Shown one piece after another: positions 1 through 10,027 of a stretch of DNA of 36,351 bases. The position numbers were made by a program, and so were the translations under genes. The notes under the pieces are model-generated. The model worked only from the letters and a program-made list of their open reading frames with translations. It made no database searches and was not told where the DNA came from. Source of the DNA: Sandaracinaceae bacterium. GTDB lineage: Bacteria; Myxococcota_A; Polyangia; Polyangiales; Sandaracinaceae. The stretch's first letter is position 1. Each line of letters starts with the position of its first letter. The stretch lies in the NCBI GenBank assembly GCA_040218145.1, contig JAVJQK010000013.1:1-36351 (forward strand). The letters are read 5' to 3'.

Positions 1-49
1 CCTCGTCTCTCGGGCGGGACGACCCGTCTCTCGGCCCGTGTCTCCTCGA

Positions 50-65
50 AAATGCTGAAGCATTT
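50..65. promoter_or_regulatory. Perfect 7-bp inverted repeat, candidate operator upstream of parC
   Basis: AAATGCT and AGCATTT are separated by two bases. It is an AT-rich island in otherwise GC-rich DNA, about 270 nt upstream of the favoured parC ATG. A perfect dyad of this kind could bind a homodimeric regulator. No known regulator is recognised, and it could belong to a gene left of the window. Confidence 0.3.
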
Positions 66-159
66 CCTCGTCGCCCCGAACCGAGAACCGGGCCGTCGCG
101 CTCCGAGATCCTTCGGGCTCGGTACTTCAACGGCCTGCTGAGCCCCGTTCGCCGTTTTC

Positions 160-189
160 TTGCGCTTCAGGGCGAAGCCCTGCTAATAG
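160..189 (+). promoter_or_regulatory. Candidate sigma70-like promoter for parC-parE
   Basis: A TTGCGC -35-like hexamer (160-165) and a TAATAG -10-like hexamer (184-189) are separated by 18 nt. The -10 lies in one of the few AT-rich spots before the gene. Transcription would start near 196, leaving a leader of roughly 50 or 140 nt depending on the parC start used. The match is by eye only. Confidence 0.3.
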
Positions 190-333
190 CGGTCAGATCC
201 GCGGGGCTGAACACCGATCCAGTCTCGCGCGACGGGAGTAGGGGATTTGGGGCGACGACGCGCAGCTGCTGCCGATGATCAGCTCGACCTCTTCGCCCTG
301 CTGAACCTGACGGAAAACGGAGAGCCGCCGCCC

Positions 334-2646
334 ATGAGCTTCGTGGACGCCTCGCTCGCGGAAGAGACCCGCAAGCGGTACCTGAACTACGCACTCAGCG
401 TCATCACCAGCCGCGCGCTCCCCGATGCGCGTGACGGCCTCAAGCCGGTCCAGCGTCGCATCCTCTACACGATGCAAAAGGACCTGCATCTCCGCCCCGA
501 CGGCCGCTACATGAAGAGCGCCCGCGTGGTCGGTGAGGTGATGGGCAAGTACCACCCGCACGGCGACACCGCGATCTACGACGCGCTCGCCCGCATGGCG
601 CAGGACTTCACCATGCGCGCGCCGCTCGTCGACGGCCGCGGCAACTTCGGCTCGCCCGACGGCGACTCGCCGGCCGCGATGCGTTACACGGAGTGCAAGC
701 TCGCGCCGATGAGCGAGGAGCTGCTGCGCGAGATCGGCCAGCAGACCGTCCCGTTCCGGCCCACCTACGACGGCCAGCTCTTCGAGCCGGTCGTGCTGCC
801 CGCGCGCTTCCCCAACCTGCTGGTCAACGGCAGCCAGGGCATCGCGGTCGGCATGGCCACGTCGATCCCGCCGCACAACCTCGGCGAGGTGATCGACGCG
901 CTGGTCGCGCTCATCGACGACGACAGCCTCGGCATCGTGCAGCTGATGAAGCACATCCGCGGGCCGGACTTCCCGACGGGCGGGCAGGTCGTGAGCACCA
1001 AGGTCGAGCTCCGCGAGGTCTACGAGGCGGGCAGCGGCTCGCTGAAGCTGCGCGGCGAGTGGAAAGAGGAGACGTCGAAGAAGAAGCGCGAGAACCCGCG
1101 CCTCATCATCACGTCGATCCCGTACTCCGTCGTCCGCAGCACGCTCGTCGAGAAGATCGCCGAGATCATCATCAACAAGAAGCTGCCGCACCTGCTCGAC
1201 GTGCGCGACGAGAGCACCGAAGAGACGCGCGTGGTGCTGGAGATCAAGAAGGGCGCCGACCCCGCGCTCGTCATGGCGTACCTCTACAAGCACACCCCGC
1301 TGCAGACGAACGTCACCCTCAACTTCACCTGCCTCGTCCCGACCGATCAGCCCGAGATCGCCGCGCCGGCGAAGCTCGGCCTGAAGGAGCTGCTCCGGGT
1401 CTTCCTCGACTTCCGCATGGAGGTCGTGACCAAGCGGCTCGAGTTCGAGCTGAACAAGCTCCTCGAGCGCATCCACATCCTCGAGGGCTTCATCACGGTC
1501 TTCGACGCGCTCGACGAGACCATCCGCATCATCCGGCGCAGCGACGGTCGCGCCGACGCGGCCAAGAAGATCATCGAGCGCTTCGAGCTGAGCGAGCTCC
1601 AGACGAACGCCATCCTCGAGCTGCGGCTCTACAAGCTCGCGAAGCTCGAGATCCTCGTCATCCGGCAGGAGCTCGAGGAGAAGCGGGCCGAGGCGGAGCG
1701 CATCGAGAAGCTGCTCAGCGACCGCGGCGCGCGCTGGAAGCTCATCCGCGCGGAGCTGCTCGAGCTCAAGAACGACTTCGCCGATCGCCGCCAGACCAAG
1801 GTCAGCGGCTCGGTGGACGAGCCCGAGTACGACGCGGAGGCCTTCATCGTCGACGAGGACCAGGTGGTCCTCATCACGCACCAGGGCTGGATCAAGCGCC
1901 AGGGGAGGGTGACGGACATCTCCTCGACCCGGACGCGCGAGGGCGACGCGGTGATGGACGCGACCGCTGGCTCGACCAAGGCGTCGGTGGCCTTCTTCAG
2001 CAGCCTCGGCAGCTGCTACGTGTGCCGCATCGTCGACATCCCGGCGACCACCGGCTACGGCGACCCGATCCAGAAGCTCTTCAAGCTCGCGGACGGCGAG
2101 CGCATCGTGAAGATGGTGGGCTTCGATCCGCGGCTCCTCGAGGTCCCGGAGCTGGACCCGGACTCGCTCGAGCCGGATCCGCCCTACGCCATCGCGGTCA
2201 CGCGCGGCGGGATGACGTCGCGCTTCTCGCTGCGCGCGCATCGGGATCCGAGCACCCGCAACGGGCGGAAGTACATGCGCCTCAACAAGGGTGACGAGAT
2301 CGTGATGGTGGACCTGTCGGACGACACGATGAAGGTGGCGTGCGCGACCAAGAAGGGCCACGCGCTGCTCACCACCGATGACGAGGTGCCGGTGCTCAAC
2401 GGGCCCGGCAAGGGCGTCAAGCTCATCAAGCTGGCCAAGGGCGACGAGGTCGTCGGCGCGGCGGTGATGAGCGACTCGACCGAGCCGCTCATCGTCGAGA
2501 ACGCCAACGGCAAGCAGTTCGAGATCACTGTGTGGCGCACGGTCGTCGCGCGCGGCGGCAAGGGCCAGCAGCTCTTCAAGCGCGGGACGCTCGAGCGACA
2601 GGTCCCACGCGAGCCGGTCGTGCCCGAGCTGAGCGGAGGGGAGTGA
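334..2646 (+). CDS. parC: DNA topoisomerase IV subunit A (ParC)
   Basis: ParC is the DNA cleavage-reunion subunit of topoisomerase IV, which decatenates sister chromosomes together with ParE. The protein has the winged-helix/tower/coiled-coil core of type IIA enzymes, with the catalytic tyrosine in the AAMRYTE motif, and a C-terminal beta-pinwheel region. Its last blade carries ARGGKG, a degenerate GyrA-box-like motif. The frame is open from a TTG at 247, preceded by GGGAG. The ATG at 334, preceded by GGAGAG, places the catalytic Tyr at residue 118, close to the usual position 120-122, so it is preferred. The TTG start would add 29 residues. The gene stops four bases before parE, so the two are almost certainly co-transcribed. 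Assignment as ParC rather than GyrA rests on the adjoining ParE and the lack of a canonical GyrA box. Confidence 0.9.
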   Translation: MSFVDASLAEETRKRYLNYALSVITSRALPDARDGLKPVQRRILYTMQKDLHLRPDGRYMKSARVVGEVMGKYHPHGDTAIYDALARMAQDFTMRAPLVDGRGNFGSPDGDSPAAMRYTECKLAPMSEELLREIGQQTVPFRPTYDGQLFEPVVLPARFPNLLVNGSQGIAVGMATSIPPHNLGEVIDALVALIDDDSLGIVQLMKHIRGPDFPTGGQVVSTKVELREVYEAGSGSLKLRGEWKEETSKKKRENPRLIITSIPYSVVRSTLVEKIAEIIINKKLPHLLDVRDESTEETRVVLEIKKGADPALVMAYLYKHTPLQTNVTLNFTCLVPTDQPEIAAPAKLGLKELLRVFLDFRMEVVTKRLEFELNKLLERIHILEGFITVFDALDETIRIIRRSDGRADAAKKIIERFELSELQTNAILELRLYKLAKLEILVIRQELEEKRAEAERIEKLLSDRGARWKLIRAELLELKNDFADRRQTKVSGSVDEPEYDAEAFIVDEDQVVLITHQGWIKRQGRVTDISSTRTREGDAVMDATAGSTKASVAFFSSLGSCYVCRIVDIPATTGYGDPIQKLFKLADGERIVKMVGFDPRLLEVPELDPDSLEPDPPYAIAVTRGGMTSRFSLRAHRDPSTRNGRKYMRLNKGDEIVMVDLSDDTMKVACATKKGHALLTTDDEVPVLNGPGKGVKLIKLAKGDEVVGAAVMSDSTEPLIVENANGKQFEITVWRTVVARGGKGQQLFKRGTLERQVPREPVVPELSGGE

Positions 2647-2650
2647 GGCG

Positions 2651-4567
2651 ATGGCTGGTTACACGTCGCAAGAGATCACCGTCCTCGAGGGCCTCGAGCC
2701 GGTGCGTCAGCGCCCCGCGATGTACATCGGGGACACGGCGAAGAACGGCTATCACCACCTGCTCTGGGAGGTCGTCGACAACTCGGTCGACGAGGCCATC
2801 AACGGGCACGCCAACACCATCGAGGTCCACCTCGACAAGGACCACAGGGGCGCGACCGTCATCGACAACGGCCGCGGCATCCCGGTCGACGTCCACAAGA
2901 AGTACAAGAAGTCGGCCCTCGAGCTGATCCTCACCACGCTGCACGCGGGCGGGAAATTCGGCCACAAGAACTACGCGGTGAGCGGCGGCCTGCACGGCGT
3001 CGGCTCCTCGGTCGTCAACGCGCTCAGCGTGGAGATGACGGCCGACATCTTCCGCGACCAGCAGCACTACCAGCAGGTCTACTCGCGCGGGAAGCCCAAG
3101 GGCAAGGTCAAGAAGGTTGGCGCGACGCGTGGCAAGCGCGGCACCACCATCCACTTCCGGCCGGACCCCGAGATCTTCGGCAAGAAGCTCACCTACGACG
3201 TCGACGTCGTGAAGAAGCGGCTCGAGGCCAAGAGCTACCTGCACAAGGGGCTCAAGGTCGTCTTCAAGGACGAGAAGTCCGGCGAGCGCATCGAGTTCCA
3301 TCACCCCGGCGGCATCGTCGAGTACCTCGGTCACCTGGTGGAGGAGCGCGGCAAGCGGGCCATCGCGCCCGAGGCGTTCGTGCTCGACAAGGACGACGAC
3401 CACCCGCGCATCGAGCTGGCGCTGACGTGGACCGAGGCGCCCGAGGAGCGGCTGCTCACCTACGCCAACGGCATCCCGACGGGCTCGGGCGGCACGCACG
3501 AGGCGGGGCTGAAGTCGGCGCTGAACCGCGCCGTCCGCGGCTTCATGAAGACGAAGGGCATCAACCCCAAGGGCGTGACCATCTCCGCGGAGGACATCCG
3601 CGAGGGCGTCATCGCGCTGCTGAGCGTCTACGTCCGCGACCCGCAGTTCCAGGGGCAGACGAAGGACCGGCTCAACAACCCCGAGGTCGCCTCCCCGGTC
3701 GAGACCGCCATCCGCAACGCGCTCGAGCACTGGCTGCTCGACAACTCCAGCGTCGGCGAGGCCATCGTCGCGCGCATCGTCACCGCGGCGCGCGCCCGCG
3801 AGGCGAGCCGCGCGGCCATCCAGCAGGTCAAGCGCAAGACCGCGGTCAGCCACCGGCTGAACCTGCCCGGCAAGCTCGCCGACTGCTCGAGCACGAGCCC
3901 CGAGGACAGCGAGCTGTTCCTGGTCGAGGGTGACTCCGCGGGCGGCAACGCCAAGCGCGCGCGCGACCGGAAGACGCAGGCCATCCTCCCGCTCCGAGGC
4001 AAGGTGCTCAACGCCGAGCGCGCGAGCGCGAAGCAGGTCCTGAGCAACAAGGAGCTGAGCGACATCGTCAGCGCCCTCGGCTGCGGCATGGGCAAGGCCT
4101 TCGACGTCAAGAAGCTTCGCTACGGGAAGATCTTCCTGCTGATGGACGCCGACAGCGACGGCCATCACATCGCCACGCTCCTCCTGACCTTCTTCTACCG
4201 GATGCTGCCGGAGCTCATCCGCGAGGGGCACATCTTCCTCGCGCTGCCGCCGCTCTTCCGGATCGACGCGGGCAAGGACACCCACTGGGCGCTCGACGAG
4301 GACGATCGCGACCGGATCCTCGCGGAGCTGCCCGGGAACGTGAAGCCCAAGATCAGCCGCTTCAAGGGGCTGGGCGAGATGAACCCGGACGAGCTGAAGG
4401 AGACCACGCTCGACAAGAAGCGCCGCCGGGCGCTGCGCGTGGTGATCGACGAGGAGCTGCTGACCGACCAGACCATCAACGACCTGATGGGCAAGGACGC
4501 GGCGCCCCGCTACGAGCTGATCATGGAGCACGCGCCGAAGGCCGAAGCCGAAGCGCTCGACGTCTGA
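2651..4567 (+). CDS. parE: DNA topoisomerase IV subunit B (ParE)
   Basis: ParE is the ATPase subunit of topoisomerase IV. The N-terminal GHKL ATPase domain shows [19 protein letters not shown] and GGLHGVG motifs. The central transducer carries GGTHEAGL, and the TOPRIM domain has EGDSAGG and [13 protein letters not shown]. The segments [17 protein letters not shown] and [10 protein letters not shown] resemble Escherichia coli ParE more closely than GyrB. At 638 aa it has the length of ParE and lacks the large GyrB insertion. It starts with ATG four bases after parC and is followed by a strong hairpin, so parC-parE looks like a self-contained two-gene operon. Gene context and residue signatures make the ParE call firm. 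Confidence 0.93.
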   Translation: MAGYTSQEITVLEGLEPVRQRPAMYIGDTAKNGYHHLLWEVVDNSVDEAINGHANTIEVHLDKDHRGATVIDNGRGIPVDVHKKYKKSALELILTTLHAGGKFGHKNYAVSGGLHGVGSSVVNALSVEMTADIFRDQQHYQQVYSRGKPKGKVKKVGATRGKRGTTIHFRPDPEIFGKKLTYDVDVVKKRLEAKSYLHKGLKVVFKDEKSGERIEFHHPGGIVEYLGHLVEERGKRAIAPEAFVLDKDDDHPRIELALTWTEAPEERLLTYANGIPTGSGGTHEAGLKSALNRAVRGFMKTKGINPKGVTISAEDIREGVIALLSVYVRDPQFQGQTKDRLNNPEVASPVETAIRNALEHWLLDNSSVGEAIVARIVTAARAREASRAAIQQVKRKTAVSHRLNLPGKLADCSSTSPEDSELFLVEGDSAGGNAKRARDRKTQAILPLRGKVLNAERASAKQVLSNKELSDIVSALGCGMGKAFDVKKLRYGKIFLLMDADSDGHHIATLLLTFFYRMLPELIREGHIFLALPPLFRIDAGKDTHWALDEDDRDRILAELPGNVKPKISRFKGLGEMNPDELKETTLDKKRRRALRVVIDEELLTDQTINDLMGKDAAPRYELIMEHAPKAEAEALDV

Positions 4568-4584
4568 GCCTGCGCCCCCGAACG

Positions 4585-4609
4585 GCGTCGGCCCGTCGTG
4601 GGCCGGTGC
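4585..4609 (+). terminator. GC-rich hairpin after parE, probable terminator
   Basis: A 10-bp stem with two G-T wobbles encloses the loop GTCGT, and its core is CGGCCC paired with GGGCCG. It begins 18 nt after the parE stop codon. There is no T-tract, so it is not a classical intrinsic terminator, but U-poor hairpins at gene ends are common in high-GC genomes. Confidence 0.45.
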
Positions 4610-4673
4610 ATCCCCGACCCTGGCGCGTACCTCGCCCATAGGCACACGGGACGAACGCCGGATTGGGGGGATC

Positions 4674-4754
4674 ATGGCGATGAGATGGACGCGCCGCGTG
4701 CTCGCGGCTGCGCTGGTGTTTGGCTCCGCCCTGATGGGGTGCGGGTTGGGGTAG
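4674..4754 (+). CDS. Micro-ORF encoding a 26-residue prolipoprotein-like peptide
   Basis: The ATG at 4674 is preceded by GGGGGG at a sensible ribosome-binding distance. The peptide has a basic N-terminus (MAMRWTRR), a hydrophobic stretch (VLAAALVFGSAL) and a lipobox-like LMGC at residues 20-23, then ends after CGLG. It looks exactly like a lipoprotein signal peptide with almost nothing behind it: lipidation and cleavage would leave a four-residue lipopeptide. It is somewhat like entericidin-type tiny lipoproteins, but much shorter. It could be a real micro-lipoprotein, the remnant of a truncated lipoprotein gene, or chance. No domain continues downstream in frame, because the TAG is immediate. 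Too short for family assignment. Confidence 0.4.
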   Translation: MAMRWTRRVLAAALVFGSALMGCGLG

Positions 4755-4889
4755 ACCGGGCGGTCGTCGGGCCGCCGAATCATCGGGCGCCGTGGCGGGA
4801 GGGGCTGCCATGGCGCTCCTTCCTTTTCCGAGGGGACCCAGGGCGGACCGAGCGTGAGTGGGCGCCGCAAACGCGGTAAGACGGCGCCC

Positions 4890-5723
4890 ATGAGCGAAGA
4901 GCGGAAGGTGGCGGTCGTCACCGGGGCGAGCCGCGGCGTGGGCAAGGGCGTCGCCCTCGCCCTCGGCGACGCGGGCATGCGGGTGTACGTGACCGGGCGG
5001 ACCCTCGAGGGGGAGCTGTCCTTGCGCGCGACCGCGGACGAGATCGACCGGCGGGGCGGCCAGGGCGTCGCCGTGCAGGTCGACCACGCGGACGACGCGG
5101 CGGTCGAGACGCTGTTCGGGCGGGTGCGGGACGAAGCGGGGCGGCTCGACGTGCTCGTGAACAACGTCTTCACGATCCCGAAGGAGCGCATGTGGGGCGT
5201 CCCGTTCTGGGAGCAGCCCATCCACATGTGGGATCAGATGCACACCATCGGCCTGCGCTCGCACTACGTGGCGAGCGTCTTCGCCGCGCCGCTGATGGTC
5301 GAGGCGGGGCGCGGGCTGATCGCCAACGTCTCCTCCTTCGCGGGGGCCGGCTTCCAGCTCAACGTGGCCTACGGCGTGGGCAAGGCGGGCGTGGACCGCC
5401 TCGCCGCGGACATGGCGCACGATCTCTCGCCGCACGGCGTGGCGAGCGTGAGCCTCTGGCCGGGCATCGTGCGCACCGAGTGGGTGATGGGCCAGGACGA
5501 GCTGCCCTTCTCCACCGAGGTGAGCGAGTCGGCCGAATTCACCGGGCGGGCCGTGGCCGCGCTCTCGGCCGATCCGCACGTGATGGGCAAGAGCGGCGAG
5601 GTCCTCGTCGTCGCGGAGCTCGCATCGGAGTACGGTTTCACGGACGTCGACGGCGCGCGGCCGCCCTCGCTGAGGGAGCTGGCGCGCGCCCGGGCCAAAG
5701 CACGGAAGAAGGAGCGAGGATGA
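4890..5723 (+). CDS. Short-chain dehydrogenase/reductase, DHRS1-like
   Basis: A classical-fold SDR oxidoreductase, predicted to be cytosolic and NAD(P)-dependent. It has the cofactor motif TGASRGVGKG (residues 11-20), NNVF near 91-94, a serine in NVSSF (about 148-149) and the catalytic pair Tyr161/Lys165 in YGVGK. The stretches FWEQPIHMWD, GLRSHY and VSLWPGIVRTE closely resemble the DHRS1 subgroup, whose substrates include steroids and carbonyl compounds. The substrate here is unknown. The ATG at 4890 is chosen because the TG motif then falls at the usual distance; a GTG at 4854 would add 12 residues. The stop overlaps the next start by ATGA, so it is translationally coupled to the flavin monooxygenase. 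Confidence 0.85.
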   Translation: MSEERKVAVVTGASRGVGKGVALALGDAGMRVYVTGRTLEGELSLRATADEIDRRGGQGVAVQVDHADDAAVETLFGRVRDEAGRLDVLVNNVFTIPKERMWGVPFWEQPIHMWDQMHTIGLRSHYVASVFAAPLMVEAGRGLIANVSSFAGAGFQLNVAYGVGKAGVDRLAADMAHDLSPHGVASVSLWPGIVRTEWVMGQDELPFSTEVSESAEFTGRAVAALSADPHVMGKSGEVLVVAELASEYGFTDVDGARPPSLRELARARAKARKKERG

Positions 5724-6868
5724 CCGACCTGGTGGAGCGCGCGCGGACCCTGGCGCCCAAGCTCGCGGAGCGGAGCGCGGAGATCGAGGCGGCGCGCCGG
5801 GTGCCGGCGGACGTGAGCGACGAGCTCGGCGGGCACGGCTTCTACCGCATGCTCGTCCCGGCGAAGCTCGGCGGCGGCGAGGTCCACCCGCGGGTCTTCG
5901 CCTCCGCGCTCGAGGAGCTCGCGCGCGGAGACGCGGCGGCGGCGTGGGTCGTGATGACCGGCTCCACCACCGGGCTCTTGCTCGCGTACCTGGAGGAGGC
6001 CGCGGCGCGGGAGATCCTCGAGACCCGCCCCGGCGCGGCGCTGGCTGGGGTCTTCGCCCCGACCGGCCGCGCGACGCCGGACGGGCAGGGCTACCGCGTG
6101 ACCGGGCGCTGGGCGTACGGGAGCGGCTGCGAGAACGCGGAGTGGCGCATGGGCGGCTGCCTCGTGTTCGACGGAGGCGCGCCGCGCACGCTCCCGAACG
6201 GGGCGCCCGAGATCCGCTCCTGCTTCTTCCGCGCCGACGAGTCGCGCGTGGTCGACACCTGGAGCGTCAGCGGCCTGCGGGGCACGGGCAGCCACGATCT
6301 GGTGGTCGAGGACGTCTCCGTGGCGCACAGCTGCTGCGTGCTCGCGGACGCGCCGAAGCACGAGGGCGCGCTCTATCGCTTCCCGGTCTTCGGCCTGTTG
6401 AGCACGGGGGTGACCGCGGTCGGCCTCGGCATCGCGCGCGCCGCGCTCGATCGCGTCATGGAGATGGCCCGGACCAAGCGCTCGCGGGGCGGGAAGAAGA
6501 CCATGGCGGACGGCGAGCTGGTGCAGGTCACGCTCGCGGGGGCCGAGGGAGAGCTCCGCGCGGCCCGCGCGCTCGTGCACGCGACGCTGGACGAGGTGTG
6601 GGAGACGGCGGCCCGCGGCGACGCGCTCTCGGACCTCGATCGGGCGCGGCTCCGGCTCGCGGCGACCCACGCGGCGCGCGCGTCGGCGAAGGTCGTGGAC
6701 ACCGTCTATCACCTCGCGGGCGGGGCCGCGATCTGGGACACGAGCCCGTTTCAGCGCCACTTCCGCGACGTGCACGTGATGACGCAGCACGTGATGGTGG
6801 GCGAGCAGACCCTCAAGCCCGTGGGCCGCGTCCTGCTCGGGCTGCCCACCGACACCAGCGTGCTCTAG
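5720..6868 (+). CDS. Acyl-CoA dehydrogenase-fold flavin monooxygenase (class D, HsaA/DszC-like)
   Basis: A 382-residue member of the acyl-CoA dehydrogenase superfamily. The segment WSVSGLRGTGSHDLVV (from residue 181) is characteristic of the two-component monooxygenase branch (HsaA, DszC, HpaB-like), which hydroxylates small aromatic or heteroaromatic substrates using reduced flavin from a separate reductase. N-terminal helices, a central beta domain (about 110-220) and a C-terminal four-helix bundle can be discerned. No flavin reductase gene lies nearby. Start codon ATG overlaps the SDR stop (ATGA), after a GGAGCGAGG ribosome-binding region. The pairing suggests that both act on the same metabolite. 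An acyl-CoA dehydrogenase role is less likely because the usual catalytic Glu context is not recognisable. Confidence 0.78.
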   Translation: MTDLVERARTLAPKLAERSAEIEAARRVPADVSDELGGHGFYRMLVPAKLGGGEVHPRVFASALEELARGDAAAAWVVMTGSTTGLLLAYLEEAAAREILETRPGAALAGVFAPTGRATPDGQGYRVTGRWAYGSGCENAEWRMGGCLVFDGGAPRTLPNGAPEIRSCFFRADESRVVDTWSVSGLRGTGSHDLVVEDVSVAHSCCVLADAPKHEGALYRFPVFGLLSTGVTAVGLGIARAALDRVMEMARTKRSRGGKKTMADGELVQVTLAGAEGELRAARALVHATLDEVWETAARGDALSDLDRARLRLAATHAARASAKVVDTVYHLAGGAAIWDTSPFQRHFRDVHVMTQHVMVGEQTLKPVGRVLLGLPTDTSVL

Positions 6869-6883
6869 CGCACGCGCGGCGCG

Positions 6884-7261
6884 TCAGCGGTGCTCGCAGG
6901 CGCCCTGGGCCAGCACGAGGCTCTCCATCGCCTCTCGGTAGAGCGCGCCCGCGCGCCGATCGTCCGGCGGCGGGGCCGAGGCCATCGACTCCGCCCGCTC
7001 GAGCGCGAGGTCGGGATCGCCGGCGATCGTGTCTCTCACCGCGCCGGCCGCCTGCCGCGGGCTGCCCGGCGCCAGGTGCGCCACGTAGCCGTTCCAGGCG
7101 TGCTCGGCCCGCAGCAGCTCGTCCTCGCACGGCGCCGACCAGGGCACGAGGAACGCGACGCCGGCCCCCACCAGCACGAGCGCGAGCACCGCCGCGACCG
7201 TCAGGCGGAGCCCGGGCCGGAGCTTCACGGGTGACTCACGTGTCTCCGAGAGAGATGACAT
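6884..7261 (-). CDS. Small single-pass membrane protein of unknown function
   Basis: A 125-residue protein with a cytoplasmic-looking N-terminus, one hydrophobic segment (about residues 20-42, including VAAVLALVLVGAGVAFLV) and a soluble helical C-terminal part rich in Ala, Glu and Asp. Two cysteines, in APCED just after the membrane segment and in the C-terminal GACEHR, could form an extracytoplasmic disulfide. A GGGGAGGG ribosome-binding site lies about 9 nt upstream of the ATG. It is divergent from the OmpA gene, with only 36 nt between starts, so the promoters must overlap. It converges on the monooxygenase gene. No family is recognised. Confidence 0.7.
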   Translation of the reverse strand: MSSLSETRESPVKLRPGLRLTVAAVLALVLVGAGVAFLVPWSAPCEDELLRAEHAWNGYVAHLAPGSPRQAAGAVRDTIAGDPDLALERAESMASAPPPDDRRAGALYREAMESLVLAQGACEHR

Positions 7262-7297
7262 GGCTAAAGACCCTCCCCGATCGACCGTAACGCCAGG

Positions 7298-8754
<1,457 letters not shown>

Positions 8755-8758
<4 letters not shown>

Positions 8759-9981
8759 GAGCCACCGTACTGTCCACGCTGAGCGTGTTGATGCTCGCCG
8801 CGGGCTGCCAGAGCCCGGTCGTCGGCGCGGCCTGTCGCGGCGACCTCGCGCTCTGTGACGGCCTCTGCGTCGACCTCGAGCGCGACCCGCAGCACTGCGG
8901 CGCGTGCGGGACCCAGTGCGCCAGCGACCAGTCCTGCGTGCTGGGCGCGTGCGTCGGCCTCGCCCTCGATGGCGGCGGCGGCGACGCCAGCGGCGGCGAC
9001 GCGGGCGTGATCGGCGACGGCTCGTTCGCGGACGCCGACGTCACGCCGCGGGACGGCGGACCGCGCGACGGCGGAGACGGTGGCGCCCCGCCCGAGGGCT
9101 GCGACGTGGGCGAGCTCGAGTGCGGCGCGATCTGCGTGCGCCCCGACTCGGACCCCGCGAACTGCGGCGGATGCGGGATCGCCTGCGCGATGGGTGACGT
9201 CTGCGCCGGCGGCGAGTGCACCGACGCGTGTCGGCTGCCGCGCATGACCTGCGACGACCGATGCATCGACACGCGCAGCGACCCCGATCACTGCGGCGGC
9301 TGCGACAACGCCTGCCCGTCGGGCGTGTGCATGGCGGGCGAGTGCAGCGGACCGCTCGCGGGTCACCTCGTGGTCGTCGGTCACGACTATCGCGAGAGCC
9401 GGGCCGACATGAACCGGATCGCGGGCAACGCGGTCTTCCTCGCCCGGCAGAACCCTCCGCGTGTGCTCGTCTACGAAGGCGACGCGCGCCCCGCGGCCAT
9501 CGCCGGCACCGACGCGGCCATCGACCAGGTCGCCGCCCTCTACGGGCGCAGCTGGGCTCGCACCGCGGCGCCGCGCCCCGAAGAGATCCCCTTGATGCTA
9601 CTCGACGCGGACGTGCTGGTCGTCTACGCGCAGACCGACGCGGTCGACGGAGAGCTCCAGCGCCTGTCCCAGGGCCTCGCGCGCTCGCTGACCACGTTCC
9701 TGCAGACGGGCGGCGTCATCGTCGTCTTCGACGGGGCGGGCAGCAACCGCGGCACGTTCCAGGTCGTCACCGGGACGGGCTTCTTCTGGGCCGACTCCCG
9801 CACCGACGTGTCGCGCCGCGTGCTCGACGTGGTCAGCCCCGGCGACGCGGTCGCCCTCGGCGTCCCGATCCGCTACCGAGGCGAGGTCAGCACGGTCCGC
9901 TTCGACACGACGGAGACGACGGTGGTGGTGGACGACGGCGCGGGCGGCCCGGTGGTGATCCACCGCACTGTTCTTCCCTGA
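8755..9981 (+). CDS. Cys-rich repeat lipoprotein with a flavodoxin/GATase-like C-terminal domain
   Basis: The signal peptide ends in the lipobox LAAGC, with Cys18 as the lipidation site. Three copies of a Cys-rich repeat of the form LCxxxCVDxxxDPxHCGxCGxxC occur at about 25-60, 113-150 and 155-190. They are split by a Gly/Asp-rich linker that is probably flexible. Such repeats are common in myxobacterial surface lipoproteins. The C-terminal half (about 200-408) alternates beta strands and helices, for example LLDADVLVVYAQ and FLQTGGVIVVFDG, which suggests a flavodoxin-like or ThuA/GATase-like fold; that is inference. GTG start, overlapping the OmpA-protein stop by four bases. The two products probably act together at the outer membrane. 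The stop codon lies in a tandemly duplicated 19-mer. Confidence 0.78.
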
Positions 9982-10008
9982 AGGCGCAGTTCTTCCCTGA
10001 AAGCGCAG
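9971..10008. repeat. Tandem 19-nt duplication spanning a stop codon
   Basis: TTCTTCCCTGAAGGCGCAG is repeated immediately with one G-to-A change. The first copy contains the stop codon of the Cys-rich lipoprotein gene. The second lies just beyond it, shifted by one frame. Confidence 0.85.
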
Positions 10009-10027
10009 GCTTCCCGAGGACGCGTGG

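Larger units (their letters stand above)
4568..4889. other. Long intergenic stretch between parE and the SDR gene
   Basis: This 322-nt stretch holds the hairpin after parE, a 26-codon prolipoprotein-like micro-ORF, and a pyrimidine-rich segment around 4808-4822. No other gene, RNA or repeat is supported. A GTG at 4854 could extend the next gene upstream by 12 codons. Confidence 0.6.

Noticed and set aside
247-333. N-terminal extension of ParC from TTG 247
   Set aside because: It would place the catalytic Tyr at residue 147 instead of the usual 118-122, although a GGGAG lies upstream. Not excluded, only less likely.
193-2361. Long minus-strand open frame across parC
   Set aside because: It is antisense to a clear ParC gene; its product is a low-complexity Arg/Ala/Leu/Asp sequence typical of high-GC shadow frames.
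4521-4851. Minus-strand frame with an AAGGAAGGAG site before an ATG near 4811
   Set aside because: The Shine-Dalgarno is attractive, but the product is Arg/Pro-rich and runs into the 3' end of parE; composition matches a shadow frame.
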